Source: Saccopteryx bilineata
Lineage: Eukaryota > Chordata > Mammalia > Chiroptera > Emballonuridae
DNA length: 64,000 bases
Assembly: GCF_036850765.1 (NCBI RefSeq)
Contig: NC_089492.1
Location: 290,864,590-290,928,589 of the forward strand
Direction: 5' to 3'
The notes under the pieces: model-generated
Databases searched by the model: none
What the model was told of the DNA's origin: nothing
Seen by the model: the letters and a program-made list of their open reading frames with translations, nothing else
Made by a program: the position numbers and the translations under genes
Shown: one piece after another, positions 53,833 to 64,000 of the stretch
Layout: the number at the start of each line of letters is the position of its first letter
How positions within the stretch are numbered: the stretch's first letter is position 1

Positions 53833-54685
53833 AGCTGTGGGAAGGTTTAGACGCAGAGCCAGAGGCAAATCCGTCTCCAGCACCTTCCAGCCACCCACCA
53901 GTGCTCTCAGAGCCCCCACCCCATCCGCGCAGCGAGGACAGTCCCAGAACCTGTGTGTGAGCTGCCAGGAGGACGCGACGGTGACCGTGGGGAGCCACAG
54001 ACAGAGAGCTTCGCAGAGCGCGGGCCACGCATCAGGCCCTCGGAAAACGTCTGACCCTTCATTGTTTAAAGACTGATTTTGTCCCAGTGTCCATTGCCTG
54101 TGTCCTGAGGTTCTCCTTCTCCCAATTAAAATGCAAAAGCAGTTTTGCAACATGGTGTCCCTATACCTGGCGAACCACCCCCCTCCCTTTCTAAGAATCA
54201 GTGGGGTTGTCCTGAGGCTGGAACCTAGAACACAGGCTCTTGCTCACGTGTCTGGGTCATCTGCACAACCCCAGGCCACCGGGTCCCTCTGCTCATCTGT
54301 CTGAGTGTCCATGAGACAGAGTTGCAAGAGTTTGGAAACACTGAAAGGCAGCCTGGGGTCACTTCCAGTGTGTGACACAAGAGACACGGCCTTAATACAG
54401 AAAGACCCCTGGCATCTTCAGGTGACCACACCAGGTGTGGTTTTACCGGGTCCAGAGAAACGTAAGCACAGACCGTGGGACGCTGTCCCGTGACTGGGCA
54501 GGCGCTGAGCTGGGAGTCCTCAGATGGCACAGTGGTCCACCTCATAGAGCATAGGAAAAGTTGGCTCGCCATTTCTAGGCTCCGTTAAGTGAGGTTGACC
54601 AGAACCACCCCCAGTAACTTCTGTGGACTCTGAGTTCCATCTCCGGTATCCCCCCACCCCCACCCCCGCCACCCACCACGTCTCT
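53833..54685. other. Unassigned sequence
   Basis: No gene or repeat recognised. A CCCCCACC-rich run lies at about 54650-54675. Confidence 0.45.
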
Positions 54686-54689
54686 CGTG

Positions 54690-54850
54690 CCATTTGCAAT
54701 TTAAAGAACTGCAGAGACACGAAAGCAAGCGTGAACTTTAAGTGGCATTCATCAAGTCGGTTTCCCGAGTTGCCTTCTCGCGTCCCCAGAAATATGCAAA
54801 TGGACGGTATTTTTGCTGCCGAATGCTTTCATTACGTGCGGCTGCGAGCC
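54690..54850. other. Candidate conserved non-coding element
   Basis: Contains a perfect octamer-type core ATATGCAAAT (about 54792), 'gcaatttaaagaac', 'aactttaagtggcattc' and 'gaatgctttcattacg'. The stretch is AT-richer and less repetitive than its flanks. Confidence 0.35.
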
Positions 54851-55285
54851 CTGGCAGCGCAGCGAGGGGCTGAGAGAAGCCCCTCCGCCCACCCACCACG
54901 GGCTCTCCGCACACGGCGCTGGCTGGGCTCCCCGCGTGCAGTACCTTGCCTTTGATCTGGCGAGTTTCCAAACAAACAACCATCGGGAGGAAGACACCCA
55001 GCAACCTGCAGACAAGAGGAAGCTCCTTTCCTTCTGAGCAACGGCCGGCTGTGTGGACTCACGGGGAGATGGCCTCCACCAGAGCACCCCACCCGACCCC
55101 CGTCCTGGCCGGCAGACGCCCACTGCACGGGTTACTCCCCCTCCACGGATGGGCTAGAACCACACCTCCAGAGATGCTAGTTCAGGTACAGTCTAAAGCC
55201 AGTGTGAATACAGGCGCACACGGAGCCTGTTACAAACAGACACAACAGCGCAACTCCCTGGGGAAAAGCAGAGGGGCTTCCAGGT
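54851..55285. other. Unassigned sequence
   Basis: No gene or repeat recognised. Confidence 0.45.
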
Positions 55286-55287
55286 AA

Positions 55288-55692
55288 GTCGGAGGTTTGC
55301 GCGCTGGGGCTGCTGCGACACCAGCCCAACAGCTCACCCCGGGGGCTGGAGGGTGAGGTCACGGTGTCACAGGACCGCGCTCCGTCTGAAGGTGCCGGGA
55401 AGGGTCTATCCCGGCCTCTCTCCAGCATCTGCTGGTTCCTTGGCTCGGGACAGCATCACCCCAGTCCTCACGTGATGTTCCCCCTGTGTGCGTGTTCATG
55501 CGTGTCCAAGTCTCTCCTGTTTATAAGGCCCCAGTGGATGGGGGCCCACCTTGCTCCAGTATGACCTTCATCTTAACTAACTACATCTGCAGGGACACTA
55601 TTCCCAAATCAGGTCACCCGCCTGAGGTGGTTCTGGGGAACGAGGCTTCAACACAAGGATTCGGGTGACACGCAACTCAACCCTTAACAAGG
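55288..55692 (-). mobile_element. MLT1-type MaLR LTR (ancient)
   Basis: Plus strand carries the reverse complement of the LTR: 'gggctggagggtgaggtcac', 'gttccttggctcgggac', 'gtcctcacgtgatgttcc', 'ataaggccccagtggatggg', 'gaccttcatcttaactaac', 'ctacatctgcagg' and 'cccaaatcaggtcac'. Confidence 0.75.
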
Positions 55693-56175
55693 TGGAGGAG
55701 CTGTTCTGAATCTCACCGCGTGTTCTCCATAACCTGCTAGGAGAAACTCTCTTCTGTCCACCCTTCCAAGTAATGTGCACATCCCAAGGGTCTGGCTAAG
55801 CAAGACCAAGCCAGCTCTGGGCTTGAATGAACCAGTCTGACACCCCAGGAAGCGGTGCTCAGATTTGCGAGTGTGGCACATCGGGCCAGCTGTCAATCAA
55901 TCAGAATGATGTCAGGATCAGAGGCAAGGAGGTGACCAGAGTCAGCACCTCCTCCGGTTTTGCCCTGAGGTACCTCACTGGCCTTCCTTGTCCTGTCCCC
56001 CGGGCAAGCAGGGATGGAACCGGGAGTCGGCTTGGGTTTCTTTTCCTAAGATCTGCATCGGATCCGAACGCGAACCTCAGCGGAAAGCAAACAGGCAGAA
56101 CGTACACTGTGGCTCTAAGAGACAGTTCAGTCCCCCCTGGAATGTGAGGAACACAAAGTCGTCCCTGCAAACGTG
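55693..56175. other. Unassigned sequence
   Basis: No gene or repeat recognised. Confidence 0.45.
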
Positions 56176-56179
56176 GAAG

Positions 56180-56640
56180 GCCCAGCAGAGGCGCCCGAAT
56201 ACCGTGGGGAGGTTTCATTTCCTTCTAATTTGTTGCAAGCCGCCCTCCGCAAAGAGATCAAAAAGGCTTTTCTTCTGTCTTGCACGGGCTTTGATTTATA
56301 TCCAGCCCTAAAAGACCTCAGGCGAGGAAGCAAACTTTGGAGAGAGCCAAAGCTACTCTCCATGTATAATTGGAGAAAATTGAAAGGGTCTTGTTCTGCG
56401 GGGCCCCTTTATTAAAAAGTTTTCCCCGCAGCTCCCTGCAAACAAGTTTCAGAGACGGACGCCTTCGCGTGTCCCTGGGGACGGGGGGAGGGGAGGATGG
56501 CTTTAACTCGACAAATAAAAATGTTTGCAAGAAGGTTTGCAAGAAGGGGGGGCCCCGCCCCCCCCTTCAGTTTTATATGAAAACAACAGCACTGATTTAG
56601 AAGAAGCACAGCAAGAAAGCCGCCTTTCGAGTCCTGCCGT
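56180..56640. other. Candidate conserved non-coding element
   Basis: Unusually repeat-free and AT-rich for this window. It has paired TCF/LEF-type cores ('gagatcaaaaagg', 'gctttgatttat'), 'ctttattaaaaag', and many near-dyad short words. A 12 bp direct tandem (GTTTGCAAGAAG twice) lies at about 56523-56546, followed by a G run then a C run. Confidence 0.35.
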
Positions 56641-58190
56641 GCCTCTTTAATCACGGGGACAACACGGGAAGGAAACCCCCGCATCGCCCTGACGGAGAGG
56701 CATCAGTTGGAGATTTGTGCCTTGGCGGCGTGATCTGCGGTCAACCTCAATGGCAGCTGGGCTGTGTTGACAAGAACGCCCGGAGGGGGAACCGCCAGGC
56801 TGCCCTGCCCTGCTGGATGCCCCCAAACCCCGCCGTGCCCCCCCCCCCAAGAAAATCAGCAGAAATCCAGAGTGAGGCTCAGAAACACATCTGGGCCAGC
56901 TGGTCCAAAGGTACACCCTCCCACCCGGTGGGATCTTGCCTTAAAAATCGCCAGAATGACACAGAGCAGCCAGGAGGGGCCCTGATAAAACTTGAGTCCC
57001 ATTGTGTCTCTTGTTCAAACACCGCCCTCCCCCCATCTCCCCATCGCCCCCAGGGACTTGTGTGGACAGCCCTGTGCCATCAGCTCCTTGACCTCCCTGA
57101 CCTCAGCTCCCACCTCTTCTGTGACCATTGCCCTCCCCCCATGGCATTCCGGCCTCTCTATTGCTCGAGGACACTGTCTTGATGTTCCAGTGTCTGCCCC
57201 CCTCCCAGGCATCCACATGCCATGCTCCCCCAGTATCACATCTTTAATCAGGTCTCACCATCCAAGAGATCACCCTCTCTGAGTCGTCTCCCGTCCACAC
57301 ACGCTGCCTGTCCCTGTCCCTGCTGCACTGTCCCCCCAGCGCTCCTCACCGCTCAGTGACAGCGCACTGTCTGTGCCCTTAGGTGTGTCTTGTCCACCCA
57401 TGGGCGAGGATTCTCGTCTGTCCCAGTGGGCCTCTGGTGCCGGGAGCTCTGCCTGGACCGGGGCAGGTGCTTGGTACCGCTAGACGGGCTCTGTGGGACT
57501 CTCAGACGTCTGCAGGCAGAGTGGCCTCATAGTACGTTGTCTTAATAGTTCCCACTCTCCGGGGCCACGGCTTTCTCCGCCATCTCCTCCTTCCCTTGGT
57601 CTCTCTCCTCGGCCACTAGAAGTTCAGGGAAGGGGGGAGAGGCGGGGAGAGAAAGCAGAAACAGCCACGGGGCATGGCGCCTCGACTAAGTTCCCCCAAG
57701 CTGTTGGTTCTCTGTGATGACAAAGGCTGTCTGATCATCTGTAATATCCCGGGGGTTCCTCTGGAACATCAGGTCAAGGTTACTCCGCAGTTTCATATAA
57801 ACACAGTGATTAGGAGAAAGAATACAAAAATCTACGGAGATGATGATTGACCGGTAGATACGATGACCGCAGACGACCTCAAGGACAGACAGGGGAGAAA
57901 ACGTAGACTTCGACAGCGAAAGGTAGAAGAGCAGGAGAAACGAGAGGGGAAAGAGGTCTCGAGGAAGAAGTGGGAAGGGTGATGTCGCTGGAGAAGCTCT
58001 GACGCTTGAGGCGCGTCCAGGAGGTTGTGCGTGTGCGGCTGGGCAAGGCCGGCAGACACGGTGGGGGCTGAGGCGGAGGGTGCAGAGGCGAGTCCTTCTC
58101 CAGGCCTCGGGAGAGAAACGCTTTTCCTCCAAGACACCCAGCACCGAGCCCAGGAGCGTCTGTCCACTTCGAGAATGTCACTAGCAGTGA
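56641..58190. other. Unassigned sequence
   Basis: C runs at about 56841-56850. 57000-57400 is C/T-rich with Pro/Ser/Leu frames. No gene is supported. Confidence 0.45.
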
Positions 58191-58194
58191 CACT

Positions 58195-58315
58195 TACAAG
58201 TTGTTTAAAGGAGAAGTTATAAGTAGCAACAATTTGGGCCTCTTAACTCCTCAGGAAATGATTGCTACTTTCTGCAACTATTTATGTGAAACTCGGAGAT
58301 CATCTGACATCGATT
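58195..58315. other. Possible conserved non-coding element
   Basis: AT-richer block with 'gttgtttaaaggagaagtt', 'aggaaatgattgctac' and 'aactatttatgtgaaactc', bounded by GC-rich DNA. Weak. Confidence 0.25.
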
Positions 58316-58640
58316 ATTCCTTCCCCACCCCCCGCCCCCGGGGAAGGCTGACAGGTCAGTAGAGTGAGATGAGAGTTTTGCGGCCTCTCTCTCACGTTTG
58401 TTGATCTCATGTTTGCTGATGCGGTAAAGAACTTTCTGAACGGAAAAGACAGGAGGGTGACCGCTGACATTTCAGGATGCAGCCCTGGGTGGGAGTTCAG
58501 GAGTCCGTTTCTGCCTTTTGCTTCTCTGTGTGACCGTAGCCGGTCCTGTCCCCTCCCTGGGCCGGGACCAATTATCTGTGGAAGATGGTCTTGGACGAGG
58601 TGGTCCAGGACCCCTTCCGGTTTCAGCACCCTTGTCAGTC
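58316..58640 (+). repeat. Unassigned, possibly containing a MIR
   Basis: 58500-58600 ('ctgccttttgcttctctgtgtgaccgtagccgg', 'ccctccctgggccgggaccaattatctgtggaagatgg', with substitutions) may be a diverged MIR core. The rest is unassigned. Confidence 0.35.
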
Positions 58641-60419
58641 ACCGCACTTGGCTGTTGTTTCTGGTGGCTCGAAGCCATCCGTCACAGCCCGAAGAGAGGG
58701 AGTCCCCCTGACAGAAAAGCACAGCTAATTAAAAGCTGGCAGTGTCAGGACACTTTGCAAACCGGAGCCACACACGGACTATTTTTGAAAGATTCTATCT
58801 CCCGTGACTCACAGAGCTTACGGCTGGGATGCCAGGGCAGCTTGCGCAGCCACACACCGAGAAGACCCGGGGCCGGGCAAGGCCCCCTCCCCCACCGCCG
58901 ACTGGGCCCCAGCGGCCCTCCCAGCCATCTCCAGGGCCACACTCTGCAACACACAAGCTTCCAGAGGGGGGCAGAGATGGGTGACAAACGCCTAGCCCGA
59001 TAAACAAGCCATCACCTGACGTGCCACACTCAAAAGACTCGTCTGCACGCCCATAAGTCAACAACCCTTTCAGGCACAGAAATATTTGATATTGATTTTA
59101 TCTGCCATGCCGTGTTGTCAAACATGGGAACACCTGGGAGAAGGGCCAGGGTGACCGAGGCAGGACGCACGACCGACCAGACACCTGACGGATGCCCCCC
59201 GTGAAGGCTTCCACTGCCGCCAACAAGAAGATCAATGCCGTCCCTGTGTGGTCCCGGCTGTGGGAAGATGGCTTTAGATCAGTCACCTCTGCCTACTTGA
59301 GTTAATTTATATTCTGCAGGTGTCACACGGAGAACCCAGTGGAGGAATTATGCCGGCCGGCCGGTGGGCTCACTTCTGGGAGGTTCGGAGTTGACCTTGC
59401 TTTCTGTTTATCAGCCAGATAAATTCTTTGATTGGGATTTTTTTACAGCTGCCTCTGGTGAGACCGCAATCCATTTCAGGGCAACAACGTTTCATTGATC
59501 CTGCTTGCTTCTGCTCCCCGGTGTCCGACCGGGAGACACCGGAAGGAAGTGAACAGCTCAGCCAGTGGAGGACCACACACCCACAGCCCCCTACTCGGCT
59601 CCCCAGGAGGTGAGGACCACAATGGGCTGAAAAGAAGGAGGCATCTTTACAAACACCAGTGACCCTCAAACCCCCAGGGGCTCACACTGCCAGTGCATCT
59701 TGGTCACGGTCCTCCTGCTCTGCGGAACCTTGGTGGCTGTGTATGCAGAAGCTCATCACATGCACAGAGGCGTGCCAAACCCTCTGGATGCCAAAAAGGG
59801 CCCACAGTGACAGAAGTTGTATCTATGTTAATGGACACAAGAAAAGCTGGTGCTGAAGGAGAGACCCACTCAGCACACCCTGGGGTCTGCAGGTCTGAGT
59901 GCCTCTGATGTTGGCCATGCACCTGGGCAGGGGATCGCTGTGTCCCAAATGTAGAGCAGGGGTTTCCTGGAGGGAATTGAGCCCATGGGCTCAGCGGAGC
60001 AGGCTCCCTGGAGGAGGAGGAGGCGGAGGCGAGAGGTTTTCATCTCCGGGTTCGGTCACTTGGGAGAGGAAAAGCAGATCAGAAAGGCGGATGCTCGCCC
60101 GTGCTGATCGCATTTTCATCATGCACAGGACTGTGATCAAATGACCTGGTTTCATGTCCACAGCAGCTGCCCACCCAGGCTTCGGGGCACTCAGGATGAA
60201 TGAGAGAGCCCCATCCCGTCCTCACAGAGGTGCGGCATCAGGGGGGGAACAGACGCAGGGGGGTCATCAGGGTGGTGAAGACAGGGCCAGGGTCCCCAGC
60301 ACCAAAGAAGGCTGTGTCTGCTGAGAAAGGAAAGAGCCCAAGAATTGGCCGGGAGAAGGATGGAGAGACGAGGAGGTGGGTGCTCCTGGCAGGGGCATCA
60401 GCATGGGGAACAACCAAGA

Positions 60420-60420
<1 letters not shown>
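58641..60420. other. Unassigned sequence
   Basis: 59030-59110 and 59290-59450 are AT-richer. A CCGG tandem lies at 59351-59362. No gene or named repeat recognised. Confidence 0.45.

Positions 60421-60422
<2 letters not shown>

Positions 60423-60464
<42 letters not shown>
60423..60464 (+). repeat. (GA)n microsatellite
   Basis: About 21 perfect GA dinucleotides. Likely length-polymorphic. Confidence 0.97.
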
Positions 60465-60466
<2 letters not shown>

Positions 60467-62875
60467 TGCCACCATCAGGGAGTGGCCAGAGGTCGTGCTG
60501 CCCAGGAGAGCATGGGGACAGGAGCACAGGCCAGGCTGAAAGTTCAGAGGGCAGAGAGCACCATGTTGAGGGCATCGGAAGGCATGCAGGAGACCCTGGG
60601 GAGCCCAGGGCTGTCACATTTGGGGACGGTGACATGATTAGATTTGGGTGCTTCTTCCATTTCTGTGCTCACCGCTCACCCAGCAGCCATCAAGAACCCA
60701 GAGGCCCCACCAGTTCCTCCCACAGGCCTCTGTCCCCTTTCTGTCCATCGGCTCCTCTGAATTTCTACTAAAATCTGGAGGTGGAGGTGGTACAAAGGTC
60801 AGGAGCCACCGGAGATACTCCCTCAAATTTGTCAGGAGGGAAGACCCAGTGTCCGCCAGGGCAGGCTCTGGCGTCAGAGCAGGCTTGAGCTGTGTGCCCT
60901 GAGGCTGGGCCCTTCACCTCTCTGTGAGAGGGGCACCAGGGCGCCCACTGCCTGGAGCTGCTTGGGATTTAAAAAGACTACGCATGCGAAATACCCAGTG
61001 TGGTGCCCCGTCCAGCCAAGTAACTGCCGTGCTAGGAAGAGTAGCTGTTGTTGTTTACTTATTAGAAGCACAGGGACTGAAAGGGGAGTCCGCCACACAC
61101 ACAAGTCCTCAACTCACAACTGCCTTTTGTTTCCTGAACGTGGGCCCTGTGCCCAGCAGCGTAACAGGTGTAAAAATAATGGTGACCAACACCGGGAGCC
61201 CTGACTCCTCCCACCACACAGCTCACAGCCCAGGTGGGGAGGGTGCAGCTAGCTAACCACGCACTCATGCCAACATAGGAGACGGGGGGAAATCCTCCTC
61301 TACCCAACCAGCTTCATTGGTTGAGGCACAAAGGGTGAGTTCACAGGAGAGAAACAAATGTTACCTTCATTAACATAAGCATCGTGCGTACTCGTGAGAG
61401 CCCCCAGAGCTGAGTAACTCAAAGGGGCGGTGAGAACTCAGGCTAGCATAGCATTCGACCAAGAACAATAGATTTGCAGCGCCGTGGCCAGGCACAGGGA
61501 AGGACTTGGAGTTTCTAGGGTGGCCAGTTGAGGAAAGGCAAAAACGGGGAGGGGCTGATAGGTGATGAGAGCAAGACTGGATAGTTGTGTCAGGTCCCTC
61601 TGGAGCTGTCCCTGGTGCTGATCTAGAGTTGTCTGCGGCAATAGATTAACTTCTGTTCCTCCTGCGTGAGGCAGGGCTGGGGGGATAAGGTGAGGGCCAC
61701 CTTTACAGATTTATGTCCAGCTTCTAGGCAGATAAGAGGAGGACAGAGAGCTTGTCTTCTCTTTCCTTCTTCTCGACTGTCTTAGCTCAAACTAATCAAC
61801 AACCCAAGGTGGTATATTGTGAGGTGTTCCCGTCTGCCACCCTTCACCCACAACCAGTGCAGGTAAGAAAGAAACCCTGAAGGTGTCCACCATGGCTGTT
61901 AGAATGAAGCAAGGGTGAGGAGACTGGCTGGAAGACGCTGGGGGTAGGTCTGGAGGTGGACCCGATGGGGACAAGGAGAAGAGCATGCCAACGAGCAATG
62001 TCTGCGTGATGACATGGTGACGGGGGGGGATGGGGGGCAGCAGGGGTGGGGAAGGTCCAGAGAGAAAATGAGCTGGGCTTTGAGCATGTTGAATTTCAGG
62101 TCAGCAATGCATAGACGGACATGTTGGCATAAGGAGAGAAAAGCGCTCCCCACCTGTCCACCCTGCACCAGACGTCCATGTGCGGGTGTGAGAAGGGGTG
62201 TCACGTGTCCCTGCGTGCATAGTGCTCACGGACACTGACTTGCTGTGTGGCTCACTTCCCCCTGCAGGCCAAGGGCTGCAGAGTGAGTGACGCAAGTCCA
62301 CAGGAATGCAGAGGGCAAGTTCCAGTTACCCGGCAGGCAGCGCCCAGGCACATGTCCTCAGCCTTTTCCTGGGACCTCCAACCAGTTCAGGGAGATGTGT
62401 GCTAAGAAGGAAAGCTTTGCTGCCAGGCCCAAAGCCTCTGCGGCAACCTTCAGCTTGGAAAGGTCCAGCAAGTGAGTAGAGGAGGGAGACAGGAAGGATG
62501 GTGGGGGAGAAGTGGGGGAGGGGTCAGAAAGTCACACTGTGTGACCTTTAGCTGCCAAGTGACAGAACAGCTCCCCAAATGCAAAGCCCTGCTCGGAAGG
62601 AGGGGAAACCAGGAAGGCCGAAAGCTCATCAACGTGTGGGGGGTCACCAAGGCCTGGAGAAAAAGAAAAAGAGAGCTATTTGCATCCAACCCAAGTCCTA
62701 GCCCCAAATTCGGGTTGCCACCGCTGCAGATCCACAGTATGAGGGCTAAAAGGTGCAGGTTTCTGGGGATCTCTGGTCATGAGCCCCTTTCCCAGCATCA
62801 AGCCCCTCCCCTATAAAACACATTTCTCTGAGGGAGGCTGTCATGGCCCCTCACTTCTGTGCCGCGACCTACCCA
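60465..62875. other. Unassigned sequence
   Basis: A diverged MIR may sit near 60860-60930. 'gggctttgagcatgttgaatttcaggtcagc' near 62075 resembles an old, unnamed mammalian repeat. No gene is supported. Confidence 0.4.
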
Positions 62876-62879
62876 CTGC

Positions 62880-63110
62880 AGCGCCCCCGTTGCCAAATGA
62901 CTAGAAATGGAGCCAAATTATCAGCGATATGATAAGCATCAAGAAAACAAATTAAGTCTAACATTTGTGCGGTGACAGCTGACCTTTGCATGATTGAAAT
63001 GAATGGGTGCGGAGCGAGCCCGATTAAAGGCGTTTAACTTAATGGAGCCGTCTCTGAAATTTCTGGAGGGCACCGCGCGCCTGCAAACCCGCAGGAGGAA
63101 GAGACTTGCC
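62880..63110. other. Candidate conserved non-coding element (enhancer-like)
   Basis: Dense in short transcription-factor-like words: 'gcgatatgataagcatc' (GATA-type), 'gtgacagctgacctttgcatg' (TALE-type TGACAG and nuclear-receptor-type TGACCTTTG), 'cgattaaagg' and 'aacttaatgg' (homeodomain-type). It is repeat-free and clearly AT-richer than the GC-rich sequence on both sides. Confidence 0.4.
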
Positions 63111-64000
63111 CGCAGCGTGCTGCCACCTGCTGGCGGGAAGAGAAGCTGCCGGTGGGGTGGGGAGAAGGTTGAAAGCAGGGGGGGCGTGGGGACAGAAAAC
63201 GTGGGAAACCTCTCTGTGTCCAAAGCATGGACCCAGGCTCAGCCCACGTGCACCAGCCTCTTCCCCCACCTGCCTATTTGGAATGGGGGGGGGGGCAGGG
63301 CTCTTAGCTCAGTACCCTGACGGGAGTCCCTTAAGGGTGGGAGACAGTTAAAATCGCGATCTCTGGCGCTCTGAGGACAGGACCACCTCTCACGGTTCTC
63401 CCAGCAAAGACAGAGGGGAATGTTGTGACCCTGATCCGGGCAGCTCCCCCCCGGCTCCCTGCAGGGACGCAGAGCACTTTGTAGACAAATGTGTTCAGCT
63501 TCAGCAAGCCACCCTTCCCCAGGTGACTTTCAGCTGAAACTCAGGCTTGAAGTGGAGGGGTGGGGGGGAGTAAACATATTTTGAGCTCCTTCCAAGCAGT
63601 TTCTGGGGCTCAGGTGCCGGAGTCATGAGTGAGCGCTGCTCTTTGGAAAGACGCCCAGAAAGTGACTGTGCCGTCACACCCTCGGGGACACCTTTGCCAG
63701 CGATGAGGAGAAAGCTGCCCAGGAGCCAGGTGGTCCCTGGTGGCGGGAGGGTTCTTGGAATGGGGGGCACCTCCTGCCCTGGGTGGCTTGGCCATTCCGA
63801 GGAGGACTTTTTTGGGGTTTTTTTTGCTTGTGAAACTTTGGAGACAGCCAGCTTTGTTTTGTGAGTTTACACGTGACTGTGGAGTTTGTGCAAAGGGCTC
63901 CCTCCTGCACTCTCTAAGCTGCCATGGTGGCCAGGTTTACAGAGATTTTTGTCTCATGGTGTCATGGAGGGGTTCAAAGACCAAGAGATGGTGACTGTCT
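63111..64000. other. Unassigned sequence to window end
   Basis: Contains G runs at about 63285-63295 and 63562-63570 and a T run near 63807-63826. 'ctgccacctgctggcggga' at 63120 is a weak CTCF-like match. No gene recognised. Confidence 0.45.

Overview
The window looks like bat (Chiroptera) nuclear DNA, moderately GC-rich and apparently intergenic or deeply intronic. The organism call rests on its short interspersed elements. Several tRNA-derived SINE families are present whose heads (GCCCTGGCCGG..., GCCTGACCAGG...) and bodies match families I know from bats. The mix of a long ~390 bp SINE with Rhin-1-like SINEs points most to a rhinolophoid bat (Rhinolophus/Hipposideros-like), but that finer assignment is inference from memory. 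I recognise no protein-coding exon, no rRNA or functional tRNA gene, and no CpG-island promoter. The many open reading frames of 60-390 codons fit chance in GC-rich DNA or translations of CAT/CAC and GA simple repeats.

Layout. 1-4 kb: a CAT/CAC array, old MIR sequence, and a nearly perfect 120 bp inverted duplication (1445-1564 and 3294-3413). 4-15 kb: mostly unassigned DNA with MLT1-type LTRs, MIRs, an old L1 3' end and a hAT element (6968-7193). 15.4-16.6 kb: a second large CAT/CAC array, split by a fold-back hAT element with a perfect target duplication (16068-16271). 17-25 kb: largely unassigned. 25-32 kb: a GGAA array, a young long SINE, a decayed L1 ORF2/3' UTR, paired SINEs, and a SINE split by a hAT element (31264-31614). 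33-39 kb: mostly unassigned with microsatellites and MIRs. 39-43 kb: a three-layer nest (L1, Rhin-1-like SINE, young SINE), an old LTR and a third young SINE. 46-52 kb: more SINEs and L1 3' ends. 52-64 kb: MLT1 LTRs and several AT-richer stretches that read like conserved non-coding elements.

No gene pathway can be reconstructed. The most interesting signals are regulatory or structural: the young long SINE carries a tandem pair of CTCF-core-like motifs in all three younger copies, there are three non-autonomous hAT elements with exact 8 bp target duplications, and there is a near-identical 120 bp inverted duplication of unknown origin. I did not see evidence for a new gene system. Family names come from remembered consensus sequences, not from a database search.
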